64,000 nucleotides of DNA, taken from positions 31,821 to 95,820 of the IMG/VR virus record IMGVR_UViG_3300023174_000106; one strand, given 5' to 3'. The position numbers were made by a program, and so were the translations under genes. How positions within the stretch are numbered: the first letter of the stretch is position 1; every line of letters begins with the position of its first letter. A model generated the notes under the pieces. That model saw only the letters and a program-made list of their open reading frames with translations, was not told where the DNA came from and did not search any database. Origin of the DNA: a virus. Below, piece by piece: positions 41,444 to 48,495 of this stretch.

Positions 41444-42088
41444 TTAATTTAACAAAAAATGTTTCCAATCTTCATGTTTAGCTTCTTTTATCAAAGCATA
41501 CACTGGAATTGGTTGTGGAACAATGGGATTTTTTAGTAGAGTCAATCCCGCTTCGTTATTGGTTTTATTTCCCTTTTTACTGTTAATATCTTTTGAACAC
41601 AATACAAGATTAGTCCAACTATCAGTTCCACCTTTGCTACGTGGAATGACATGATCAACCGTAGCATTGTTTCGATCTACTTTTTTTCCGGAATATTGAC
41701 AGATGCCATTATCACGGTTATAGATCCCATCTCTACTCGGCTTACCCTTGAAATAACGTACAGGCATTTTTGAATAGTTAGTTGCAATAATGACAGTAGG
41801 AACCCGATAAATTCGATTTATACCAGAAATGGTTAAATCCCAACTACGAATTGGCAAATTCATCCATTCGGTCCAACTTATTGGATTCATGCTTTTAGCT
41901 TCAGTCATAATAGGATCATCATTTGCATCAAGCTCATAATCAATATCAAGTGCTAATGACGTAGGTTTTCCGTTACTATTTCCACCACATAGGTCAATAA
42001 TAGCATCTTTTACAGTTTTAAATCCAATTGGTTGCCAATTAGAATTTAAACTTAGACAAATAGCTTTATTTACAACGCTTTCATTCAT
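41444..42088 (-). CDS. HNH endonuclease
   Basis: The 214-residue protein has the HNH core YNRDNGICQYSGKKVDRNNA (about residues 123-142) and VDHVIPRSKGGTDSWTNLVL, with the catalytic D-H and later Asn; CSKDINSKKGNKT completes it. The N-terminal half (ICLSLNSNWQPIGFKTVKDA) resembles that of HNH proteins common in phages and bacteria. It may be a free-standing homing nuclease or act in packaging or defence. Its promoter at 42095-42122 predicts a leaderless mRNA. Confidence 0.85.
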   Translation of the reverse strand: MNESVVNKAICLSLNSNWQPIGFKTVKDAIIDLCGGNSNGKPTSLALDIDYELDANDDPIMTEAKSMNPISWTEWMNLPIRSWDLTISGINRIYRVPTVIIATNYSKMPVRYFKGKPSRDGIYNRDNGICQYSGKKVDRNNATVDHVIPRSKGGTDSWTNLVLCSKDINSKKGNKTNNEAGLTLLKNPIVPQPIPVYALIKEAKHEDWKHFLLN

Positions 42089-42094
42089 AACTTC

Positions 42095-42122
42095 ATCCTA
42101 TCACACAGTTAAAATAAGTCAA
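42095..42122 (-). promoter_or_regulatory. Sigma70-like promoter, predicted leaderless
   Basis: On the minus strand TTGACT (42117-42122), a 16-nt spacer and TAGGAT (42095-42100). The predicted start is 42088, the A of the HNH ATG. It overlaps the 3' end of the GIY-YIG gene. Confidence 0.55.
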
Positions 42123-42426
42123 TTCCTTTTTTATTTGTTTCGTACAACTCCAATTGTTCATCTAATCGGGGTTTTGCCATATGAAGATCCACTTCAAACC
42201 ACTCATTTTTGATTGATTTAGCAAATGGCTTCATTGTTTCCTTGATTTGTTTTTCAGCCTCAAGGTATTTTGGATGTTGGATTGAATATACCAACTTATA
42301 ATCTCTGAATGGCGAAGATGTTTGATATTGTTGAAGTCTCTTTTTAAGATCCAACGTCACACCAACCTTTACATATCCTGGCCACGCTTTATTGGTTATG
42401 ATATACAGATATCCAACATTAAACAT
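42109..42426 (-). CDS. GIY-YIG-type (T5orf172-like) nuclease domain protein
   Basis: I place the start at ATG 42426 (MFNVGYLYIITN), since the six preceding in-frame codons add nothing family-like. The 105-residue protein is a single GIY-YIG domain: VGYLYIITNKAWPGYVKVGV (G-Y-L-Y replaces G-I-Y, Y-V-K-V-G replaces Y-I-G), then RLQQYQTSSPFRDYKLVYS and a Glu in EAEKQIKE. Such small proteins may be nucleases or DNA-binding relatives (T5orf172). Confidence 0.75.
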   Translation of the reverse strand: MFNVGYLYIITNKAWPGYVKVGVTLDLKKRLQQYQTSSPFRDYKLVYSIQHPKYLEAEKQIKETMKPFAKSIKNEWFEVDLHMAKPRLDEQLELYETNKKGIDLF

Positions 42427-42467
42427 GCTGGATATATATATCATAAAATTTCATCAACTACATCATA

Positions 42468-43052
42468 TTAACAGATATAATCGACTAAACCATACTTCAA
42501 ACACTCATCTGCACTTAAATATGTGTCATGTTTGAGAATTTCGATCAAATCATTTTCTGGAATTTTGGTATATTTAAGATAAATCTGTTTGATATATTTC
42601 ATTAACAATTCCATGTTCTTCGATTCTTCTTGAACCATCTCAAATGATCCCCAAACACCACCGCTTAATTGATGAATTAACATGAATCCGTTTTGACGAA
42701 TGTAACGTTTGTGTGCACAAACAGTAAGTAAAGTTGCAGCACTTGCACATAGTCCCTCTACATATGAGTGTATAGGAATCGGTGACGACGTTATACGGTC
42801 AACCGCGCTGAATGCGCTAAATATTTCACCACCTTCACTATTAACATAAAATTCAATTGTTGGTGCAACTTGTAGATTGTAATGAATTTTAAGAAGTTGA
42901 ATAGATTTAGCAGTCGCATCTAATTGACGGTTTAGATTGTATATACTTTGGCGAGTTACATCATCGTAAAAGAATATTTGATTGCTACTGATATTTAATG
43001 ATTCTTTAGATGTTTTTGATTGATCTTGGTCAAGATCAACTTCCTCAGACAT
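42468..43052 (-). CDS. ClpP-like serine protease
   Basis: I use the ATG at 43052 (MSEEVDLDQDQSK), which overlaps the upstream stop; an ATG at 43085 is the alternative. The 194-residue protein matches ClpP: PTIEFYVNSEGGEIFSAFSA, the nucleophile Ser in EGLCASAATLL (about residue 104), the catalytic His in GFMLIHQLSGG (about 127), and a C-terminal HDTYLSADECLKYGLVDYI with the third residue. It may form a phage protease ring working with host ClpX, or mature or degrade proteins during infection. The acidic N-terminus is unusual. Confidence 0.88.
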   Translation of the reverse strand: MSEEVDLDQDQSKTSKESLNISSNQIFFYDDVTRQSIYNLNRQLDATAKSIQLLKIHYNLQVAPTIEFYVNSEGGEIFSAFSAVDRITSSPIPIHSYVEGLCASAATLLTVCAHKRYIRQNGFMLIHQLSGGVWGSFEMVQEESKNMELLMKYIKQIYLKYTKIPENDLIEILKHDTYLSADECLKYGLVDYIC

Positions 43053-43254
43053 TAAGTAAACCGGAGAGTAAGTCTTTTTTGTCATAAACGTTATTAACAC
43101 CGTCACTCAATAAATATACTTTATCATTATAAAATCCACTCAATATTTCATCAATTTTTATAAATCGTGTATCATCGTCACATATACAACACATTTTGAT
43201 GATATTATCTGACTTTGTTGTTGGTGTATGACAATATGCACAGTTAAATTTCAT
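43045..43254 (-). CDS. Small zinc-ribbon-like protein (69 aa)
   Basis: The protein has two cysteine pairs (CAYC near residue 5 and CCIC near 22) that probably bind zinc, followed by IDEILSGFYNDKVYLLSDG. No family is recognised. It overlaps the ClpP-like gene and starts an AT-rich gap of 93 bases that contains a TATACT box (43266-43271) but no clear -35. Confidence 0.6.
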   Translation of the reverse strand: MKFNCAYCHTPTTKSDNIIKMCCICDDDTRFIKIDEILSGFYNDKVYLLSDGVNNVYDKKDLLSGLLNV

Positions 43255-43347
43255 ATACTATCTAAAGTATACAAACGTATTATGTACATATTGTTTGTAA
43301 AACAATTGTCACGGTTGTAACACCAATTTTTCAAAAGATAATTATCT

Positions 43348-44091
43348 TTATTTCCACCTGTTAATGTCAATCGAAGATTTTATATCCAACTTACTATTGC
43401 TATATATCACATAATCACGATTGTGTGTATCTAAACACAAGTTTATACTTTCTTCGGTGCCACTTCCATAGTTCTTCCACATTGGTTTTTGTTGCGGGGT
43501 GTGTCCAAAAATCTGTTTTACACCGGGAATACCCACAAACTCCTTAAAGTCACACCATACAATTCCACCGTAAAGTTGATTACCACCACGGCAACGACTA
43601 ATATGAAACATTTCATGGATTTGAACACGACGATCAAACGCATGTGCCAACGCAATTTTAGACTCTTGTTCTAACCATGTCTTCAAATCACGTCCATTTG
43701 CACTGTTTTGATCATGAAAGTGTTTGTGTACACCCGCATGACTACACAGAACATCATCCAACCAATGATACATTTTTAGTTGTTTCCAATGATCCTGTGT
43801 CATTACGGTGTTGATAAAATACTCTTTGTCTTCACTGTAGCCAGAACAACGATATTTACGATCACGGGTAGCATACATGATGTCATGATTACCCATGATG
43901 TGAATACGATTGGGCTGTTCAAGCGAATTTACCAACCATTCCGCCATCTTAAGATTAAGTACGGCGTTATCACCAAAATCATCGAAATAATCACCCAAGA
44001 AAATAATTTCATCTGGGGACTCTTCATTGATAATATTATCAACTAACTTCCATCTCAGATGGATATCAGATATAATAAGTGTTCTTTTCAT
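43348..44091 (-). CDS. Calcineurin-like metallophosphoesterase
   Basis: The 247-residue protein shows the five metal-binding blocks in order: LIISDIHL (D-x-H), IIFLGDYFDDFGD (G-D-x-x-D), IHIMGNHDIMY (G-N-H-D/E), VLCSHAGVHK and QIFGHTPQQKP (G-H-T). These enzymes hydrolyse phosphomono- or diesters with two metal ions; T4-like phages carry similar ones of uncertain target (nucleotides, phosphoprotein or RNA). It overlaps the small gene at 44088-44213 by ATGA. Confidence 0.88.
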   Translation of the reverse strand: MKRTLIISDIHLRWKLVDNIINEESPDEIIFLGDYFDDFGDNAVLNLKMAEWLVNSLEQPNRIHIMGNHDIMYATRDRKYRCSGYSEDKEYFINTVMTQDHWKQLKMYHWLDDVLCSHAGVHKHFHDQNSANGRDLKTWLEQESKIALAHAFDRRVQIHEMFHISRCRGGNQLYGGIVWCDFKEFVGIPGVKQIFGHTPQQKPMWKNYGSGTEESINLCLDTHNRDYVIYSNSKLDIKSSIDINRWK

Positions 44092-44213
44092 TTTTTCTTT
44101 TTAGTTCTTCCCCAGTTAATGTTATCGTAATTTTTGTCATACACGCTCTTTTTAACAGGACGTGGAGAATCACCTTTTCCATTTTGACCAGATATATTGT
44201 TCTTATTCTGCAT
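44088..44213 (-). CDS. Small basic phage protein (41 aa)
   Basis: This short gene runs from ATG 44213 to TGA 44088. Its sequence NISGQNGKGDSPRPVKKSVY followed by YDNINWGRTKKKK resembles a small protein found in many T4-like phages (G-K-G-D-x-P-R-P ... N-Y-D-x-I-x-W). It overlaps the gene upstream and the phosphoesterase downstream, exactly the spacing expected in this operon. Function is unknown. Confidence 0.7.
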   Translation of the reverse strand: MQNKNNISGQNGKGDSPRPVKKSVYDKNYDNINWGRTKKKK

Positions 44214-44874
44214 AATCTTCGACTTCTTTTTTTACTTCATTTTTTACTTCATTTGAAATTTTCGAAAAAAACTTTCCAATTTCACTGTTGGGCATATTGA
44301 ATCCCAACTTAGCGTACTTCATACAACGAGCCATTGTATGTGGAGCATTAAACACCTCATTGATATTAATAAATTTATTTTCGATGGATTGAATTGTACC
44401 TTCTGCAACAAATAGATATTTACCATCATATGCCAATTGACATATATTCAAATCAAATTCATCCAAAAGTTTACAAGGTCCATCGTAAAATTGTCTGTGT
44501 ATTAGTTGTATGATAAAGGTACGTTCCTTATAGTTGATAACAATATTAACTGCGTTTTTACGTAGTTCCTCCTTTACATATGAAAACTTTTTACCTTCAT
44601 AATTAAGTTTCAACTTTGATTTGTAATCCTCTAGCTGAGGATAATTTTTAAAAAACAAATCAATGTCCGTAGTCATTGGCAAACCAAGTTTTGTTCTAAG
44701 CAATGCTCCACCAGCAATCCAAGGACCGTCTTCACCTAACGGAGGTAGAATTTCTATAAGATATTCCAGTTCGGATATTTTTGGATGATTTTCAGTCAGT
44801 AATGACAATTTGTGTTTAATATAGATAGGCACAGTTTTTCCTATGTCGAAACTATAACTGAAATTGACATTCAC
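44203..44874 (-). CDS. Nucleotidyltransferase-like protein, GTG start
   Basis: The 223-residue protein has a minimal nucleotidyltransferase signature: GPWIAGGALLRTKLGLPM followed by TTDIDLFFKN (G-G ... D-x-D, about residues 51-77), then DEFDLNICQLAYDG with a third acidic residue. The start is GTG 44874; a nearby ATG is out of frame. The C-terminal tail is a charged helix. Similar phage proteins are annotated as nucleotidyltransferases without a known target; tRNA or a host protein is possible. Confidence 0.65.
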   Translation of the reverse strand: MNVNFSYSFDIGKTVPIYIKHKLSLLTENHPKISELEYLIEILPPLGEDGPWIAGGALLRTKLGLPMTTDIDLFFKNYPQLEDYKSKLKLNYEGKKFSYVKEELRKNAVNIVINYKERTFIIQLIHRQFYDGPCKLLDEFDLNICQLAYDGKYLFVAEGTIQSIENKFININEVFNAPHTMARCMKYAKLGFNMPNSEIGKFFSKISNEVKNEVKKEVEDYAE

Positions 44875-44880
44875 GTCAAA

Positions 44881-45063
44881 CTATTTTTCTTGTATTTTGA
44901 TTGCACATTTATCACACAACTGTCCAGACCCATCAACGTAATTTTTTCTATAGTCCACATACATTGATTTTAGTACGTCGGTTTCTTCTTTACATACGAT
45001 ACACTTTTCGTTATCTTCAATTTCAAAGTCACCGTTTGATAGTTTTTTAATAGTATTATTCAT
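44881..45063 (-). CDS. Small zinc-finger-like protein (60 aa)
   Basis: Two C-x-x-C pairs (KCIVCKEE and LCDKCAIK) spaced by about 28 residues suggest a zinc-binding fold. It sits three bases from the cupin gene and six from the nucleotidyltransferase gene in one operon. No further function can be read. Confidence 0.6.
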   Translation of the reverse strand: MNNTIKKLSNGDFEIEDNEKCIVCKEETDVLKSMYVDYRKNYVDGSGQLCDKCAIKIQEK

Positions 45064-45066
45064 AAT

Positions 45067-45423
45067 TTAATCTCCTTTTTCAATTCGGTGACTATCTTCG
45101 TCAAAATGCTGCGTGCTAAATTCAAACAGTTCAGTATCTTCCAAAGCACGCATTTGATGTACTAGACCAACTGGAATATGAAAATGGTCACCTTTGTTTA
45201 GAACTACGGATGTTGACATGTTAATATCATAATCTTTACCATATAGGAGTTCGATTTTACCACTTTGTACATAAAAAGTTTCATCTTTTATTTTGTGATA
45301 ATGCCAACTACACTTGTGGTCTTTTACAATGTAAAGTATCTTACCACAATACTTTTTATTGTTTACAATCCATTTTTCAAATCCCCATCCTTTGGGTACA
45401 ATTTTTAGTTTTTCAAATGCCAT
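45067..45423 (-). CDS. Cupin protein, sugar-isomerase-like
   Basis: The start is ATG 45423 (MAFEKLKIVPKGWG); a TTG five codons upstream is less likely. The 118-residue single-domain cupin has KCSWHYHKIKDETFYVQSGK (metal-binding H-x-H and Glu) and HIPVGLVHQM (third His). It resembles the cupin half of type II mannose-6-phosphate isomerases and WxcM/FdtA-like sugar enzymes. It might act in GDP-mannose or deoxysugar supply. Confidence 0.75.
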   Translation of the reverse strand: MAFEKLKIVPKGWGFEKWIVNNKKYCGKILYIVKDHKCSWHYHKIKDETFYVQSGKIELLYGKDYDINMSTSVVLNKGDHFHIPVGLVHQMRALEDTELFEFSTQHFDEDSHRIEKGD

Positions 45424-45428
45424 ATGAT

Positions 45429-45767
45429 TTATTTCCAAATAACTTGTAAAGCCACAATGATACCACTCAATGCAATCAATACAAGTGTTTTGAGGTTAAT
45501 TTTCTCATTAAAATATATTTGAGTCAAAACCGTAAACATCACAATTCCTATACTAAATGTGAGAATACGATTTGGCCACATCTTTCCTTCAAAATGTTCA
45601 CTGATAAGTTTGACCGAATAAATTGACAACAACGTATTCGGTATACTAATAAGTACCAACCAATTTTGATACTTTTTATACCAGTCTGCAATAAACTGTC
45701 CATATAGTTGATGCCAACCAATAATGTATACAAAAGTTAATATTCCGATTCCCAGTAGTAGTTTCAT
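45429..45767 (-). CDS. Small integral membrane protein (four helices)
   Basis: From ATG 45767, the 112-residue protein has four hydrophobic stretches: LLLGIGILTFVYIIGW, WLVLISIPNTLLSIYSV, ILTFSIGIVMFTVLTQIYF and LKTLVLIALSGIIVALQVI. This size and topology resemble small multidrug-resistance or EamA-half proteins. It should sit in the host inner membrane. The start overlaps the upstream stop by ATGA. Confidence 0.65.
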   Translation of the reverse strand: MKLLLGIGILTFVYIIGWHQLYGQFIADWYKKYQNWLVLISIPNTLLSIYSVKLISEHFEGKMWPNRILTFSIGIVMFTVLTQIYFNEKINLKTLVLIALSGIIVALQVIWK

Positions 45768-46009
45768 TTGATTATGAATATCGGTGTAGTATCTCCAACC
45801 CACGCGTCTGCTTGATTATATTCATGATATTCTTCTGCTTCAGCATAAGTCATACCGTATGACATAATTTTTTCAATAACCTTTTCACGATCATATACAA
45901 CTACCAATTCACGCATTTTTCCATATACAACACCGTCAATACAATCATCGAATCCGTCCATAGTTAGAAGATTGTGTTCCTCAATTATTTCTTTTATGTC
46001 GTCAGTCAT
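45764..46009 (-). CDS. Conserved phage hypothetical protein (81 aa)
   Basis: The sequence has GFDDCIDGVVYG, VVVYDREKVIEKIMSYGMTY and AEEYHEYNQADAWVGDTTPIF. This last E-Y-x-x-Y-N-Q-x-x-A-W-V-G motif is frequent in T4-like phage proteins of unknown function. It is acidic and soluble. It lies just downstream of thyA. Confidence 0.7.
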   Translation of the reverse strand: MTDDIKEIIEEHNLLTMDGFDDCIDGVVYGKMRELVVVYDREKVIEKIMSYGMTYAEAEEYHEYNQADAWVGDTTPIFIIK

Positions 46010-46021
46010 ATAATGAATTTG

Positions 46022-46885
46022 TTATACAGCTACATCAAACTTTACACTAGGAAGTGGTTTGTAGTCAAGTAAAATCGTATCACTATATTGCCAATCATAT
46101 ATTGATTTAAAGTTATCAGTTTTTATGGTTGGCAAGCTACTCGTTGCATCTCTACTTAACAATTCTTTAATGCCATCTATATGATTCAGATATATGTGTG
46201 CGTCTGCAAAAAATCCTACTAACATACCTTCTTTTAAATTAGATTCTTTTGCCAATAGATGTAAAAGCAAACCATAAGTGTTTAAATCATTACCCAACAC
46301 AAAATCTACACTTCGCATATAATAAAACAAATTAAGTTTACCATCGGTAACATTTACTTGCCAAGCAAAATGACAAGGCGGCAATGCCATATGTTCTAAT
46401 GATAGAGGATTCCACGCACTACACAACATTCTTCTACTATTAGGATTAGATTTAAGCGTATCAACTACATCTTTTAATTGATCTATATGTTCTCCACCCC
46501 ACGGATATGTTACATCGTGAAAATCTCTCCATTGTTTTCCGTAGATTTCTCCCAAGTCATCACATTCTTCCATTTTCTTCTTAGTATCATCATCAGTACC
46601 ATATGCAACTTGTTGTGGATTACACCATTGATTCCAGTAGTTACATCCTCGTTCTTTATACCATTGTTTTGATGTAATTCCCTTGATAAATCCTTCCAAT
46701 TCTATTGCGGCTGATTTAAATGGAACTTTTCTAAGTGTAAGCAATGGATATCCATCAGACATATCGTGACGGATCATTACGCCTGGAAAAGAAATTGTTC
46801 CTGTTCCAGTTCTATCTTCTTTTTTATATCCTTTTGTTAGGATTAGTTCTAAATTTTCTTGAAATGTTTTATCTAATACTTGCAT
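46022..46885 (-). CDS. thyA: Thymidylate synthase
   Basis: The 287-residue enzyme has every landmark of ThyA: EDRTGTGTISFPG (folate/dUMP loop with Arg), LRKVPFKSAAIELEGFIKG, LGEIYGKQWRDF, RRMLCSAWNP, the catalytic Cys in LPPCHFAWQVNV, and FVLGNDLNTYGLLLHLLA. It methylates dUMP to dTMP with methylene-tetrahydrofolate, using dUMP from dUTPase (9378-9953), while DHFR (47116-47589) in the same operon regenerates folate. No sign of intron or truncation. Confidence 0.97.
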   Translation of the reverse strand: MQVLDKTFQENLELILTKGYKKEDRTGTGTISFPGVMIRHDMSDGYPLLTLRKVPFKSAAIELEGFIKGITSKQWYKERGCNYWNQWCNPQQVAYGTDDDTKKKMEECDDLGEIYGKQWRDFHDVTYPWGGEHIDQLKDVVDTLKSNPNSRRMLCSAWNPLSLEHMALPPCHFAWQVNVTDGKLNLFYYMRSVDFVLGNDLNTYGLLLHLLAKESNLKEGMLVGFFADAHIYLNHIDGIKELLSRDATSSLPTIKTDNFKSIYDWQYSDTILLDYKPLPSVKFDVAV

Positions 46886-46886
46886 A

Positions 46887-47111
46887 TTACTTATTTAATT
46901 TATTGTCAATGAAATCAATGCACACTCTTTCCCATTCAGTTATATCACTTATATCAGGTCCAAATTTTGCATCGTGTGATATCGTAACCTGTTGGATTGT
47001 CAACATTTTATCATCTTCACTGATAATCAATTCACCTTCGTATGGCGCCACCCGTGTCACACATACTTTAAACTTCTTATCTATTGTACTTTCCCAAATT
47101 GTATAATTCAT
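46887..47111 (-). CDS. Hypothetical protein (74 aa) between thyA and folA
   Basis: The ATG at 47111 follows the DHFR stop by four bases. The product MNYTIWESTIDKKFKV, with VAPYEGELIISED and SHDAKFGPDISDITEWE, looks like a small beta-rich protein with an acidic helix. Comparable short genes sit beside nucleotide genes in other T4-like phages, but no function is known. Confidence 0.6.
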   Translation of the reverse strand: MNYTIWESTIDKKFKVCVTRVAPYEGELIISEDDKMLTIQQVTISHDAKFGPDISDITEWERVCIDFIDNKLNK

Positions 47112-47115
47112 ATTA

Positions 47116-47589
47116 TTATCTTGTATATTTACAAACTTTGTGACCACCTTCAAATTCAATAAACTTTGAAACCTTGTTTAAGTGTTTACCAAGTTCTGGC
47201 ATATAAGTATCACCTTCATATTCACCATTAACCTGTGTAATATAAAATTCATCAATTGCGTCCATAAACACTTCATATGTCTTGGCACCACCAATTACAA
47301 TTACATCACGTTTTTCAGCAACCTTCAGTATATCAACATATGACAACGTACACATTGCGGTGTCGTTAAACGGATTGAACCAACGGTCTGTAAAGTTATC
47401 CGTCAATACCAACAACTTTCTGCCAGGAAGAGGTGGAAGTGTTCGATACGTAGTAGATCCAACAACAAGATATTGGTTTGCAGTAAATTCTTTGAACCAT
47501 TGAAAATCTTCCTTGATACTTGGCCAAGGAAGACCTCCCCCACGTCCAATGAGTAGGTTTTTATCGACGGCAGCTATTGCTTTAATCAT
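47116..47589 (-). CDS. folA: Dihydrofolate reductase
   Basis: The 157-residue protein matches DHFR: MIKAIAAVDKNLLIGRGGGLPW (substrate loop), PSIKEDFQWFKEFT (catalytic acidic residue), LVVGSTTYRTLPPLPGRKLLVL (NADPH site), VIVIGGAKTYEVFM and YITQVNGEYEGDTYMPEL. It reduces dihydrofolate formed by thymidylate synthase. It is cotranscribed with thyA and the RNA repair genes upstream. Confidence 0.95.
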   Translation of the reverse strand: MIKAIAAVDKNLLIGRGGGLPWPSIKEDFQWFKEFTANQYLVVGSTTYRTLPPLPGRKLLVLTDNFTDRWFNPFNDTAMCTLSYVDILKVAEKRDVIVIGGAKTYEVFMDAIDEFYITQVNGEYEGDTYMPELGKHLNKVSKFIEFEGGHKVCKYTR

Positions 47590-47595
47590 AATAAT

Positions 47596-47979
47596 TTATT
47601 GCACAATTATAGTTTGATTGTATCTTTCAATGATATTACGAATGTTACTAGCACCCACCGGATTCATACTGTGAACCACATATGATGGGTGTTTAATGCC
47701 TTTATTGTTACATTGATTGAGGAGAAACTGACAACAGTCATATCCAGTTTTTTCTGCATATTTACTATAATCAATTTCATCTCCATTCAATCCATGACCG
47801 TAATGTTTGTCTGCCAAATCATGATCGTAGGCAACAAATTCCGGTATACCCAAACTCAATATAATGTTACGAAATTCTGAATAGTTACGAACAATAGTCC
47901 ACTCCACGTTAGGCAGTTTAACCCATCTAACATCGCTTGGAATTCTAATATCGTCCAAAAATAAATAATACTTTTTCAT
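47596..47979 (-). CDS. cREC: cyclic-phosphate-processing receiver-like protein
   Basis: The 127-residue protein fits the cREC group, receiver-like domains predicted to process 2',3'-cyclic phosphates in RNA repair: YYLFLDDIRIPSDVRW (D-D pair), WTIVRNYSEF, PEFVAYDHDLADKHYG (D-H-D-L), TGYDCCQFL and YVVHSMNPVGASNI (H-S-x-N-P-x-G). It overlaps the polynucleotide kinase gene by ATGA, so the two are probably made together. The role is a family-based prediction. Confidence 0.75.
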   Translation of the reverse strand: MKKYYLFLDDIRIPSDVRWVKLPNVEWTIVRNYSEFRNIILSLGIPEFVAYDHDLADKHYGHGLNGDEIDYSKYAEKTGYDCCQFLLNQCNNKGIKHPSYVVHSMNPVGASNIRNIIERYNQTIIVQ

Positions 47980-48434
47980 ATAAAATGTATCTGATTAAAT
48001 CCCTCTTCCTTTGAAGGTTCAACATAATTAGTTAACATACGATCAATAACATCAACAGGCACGTTTCTGCCTCCCGTTGCCCCACGCTTTTTATTACGTT
48101 CTATCAATGTATCACGACTCACAACAAAAACGTAGGCAGTCAATATTGCACCATGTTGTTTTGCCAAAGTAATCCACACTTTACGTGCCTTACGGTGCAT
48201 ATTGGTTGCGTCAATACACACATCTTTTCCTTCACGCAAAAGTCGATCAACTTCGTTCTCCATGTGTTCAAATACACGACCACTAACAGTTTGATCGTTT
48301 TCATTCTTGCCAAATACTGCACGAAGAGCATCACTGCTCAAAAATGTGGTATCGGCATGAGTTGTCTTATACTTTTCAACCCACGTTGATTTTCCACTTC
48401 CGGGTGCTCCAACTGTAATTATAAAGTTGTTCAT
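47976..48434 (-). CDS. Polynucleotide kinase-like P-loop kinase
   Basis: The start is ATG 48434 (MNNFIITVGAPGSGKSTW). The 152-residue protein has the P-loop GAPGSGKSTW, the substrate Asp-rich region TTFLSSDALRAVFG, DVCIDATNMHRKARKVWI and a lid R-D-T-L-I-E-R-N-K-K-R-G. This is the kinase half of T4 Pnkp; the C-terminal phosphatase half is absent. It would phosphorylate 5'-OH RNA ends for ligation. Promoter at 48446-48474 starts the rightmost end of the thyA-folA operon. Confidence 0.85.
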   Translation of the reverse strand: MNNFIITVGAPGSGKSTWVEKYKTTHADTTFLSSDALRAVFGKNENDQTVSGRVFEHMENEVDRLLREGKDVCIDATNMHRKARKVWITLAKQHGAILTAYVFVVSRDTLIERNKKRGATGGRNVPVDVIDRMLTNYVEPSKEEGFNQIHFI

Positions 48435-48445
48435 ATGGTTACTGT

Positions 48446-48474
48446 ATAGTAAGAAAAATAGTTTGTAAAGTCGT
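48446..48474 (-). promoter_or_regulatory. Sigma70-like promoter for the PNK-cREC-folA-thyA operon
   Basis: On the minus strand ACGACT (48469-48474), a 17-nt spacer and TACTAT (48446-48451). The predicted start is 48439, five bases before the kinase ATG. Confidence 0.5.
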
Positions 48475-48484
48475 TTTTTATTTA

Positions 48485-48491
48485 TATTTAT
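48485..48491 (+). promoter_or_regulatory. TATTTAT element
   Basis: TATTTAT ends four bases before the ATG at 48496 of a YKDFF-tagged gene and is divergent from the kinase promoter. Confidence 0.5.
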
Positions 48492-48495
48492 CATC

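Noticed and set aside
43255-43347. Possible promoter for the small zinc protein
   Set aside because: TATACT is present at a plausible distance, but no matching -35 was found, so it is not listed as a feature.
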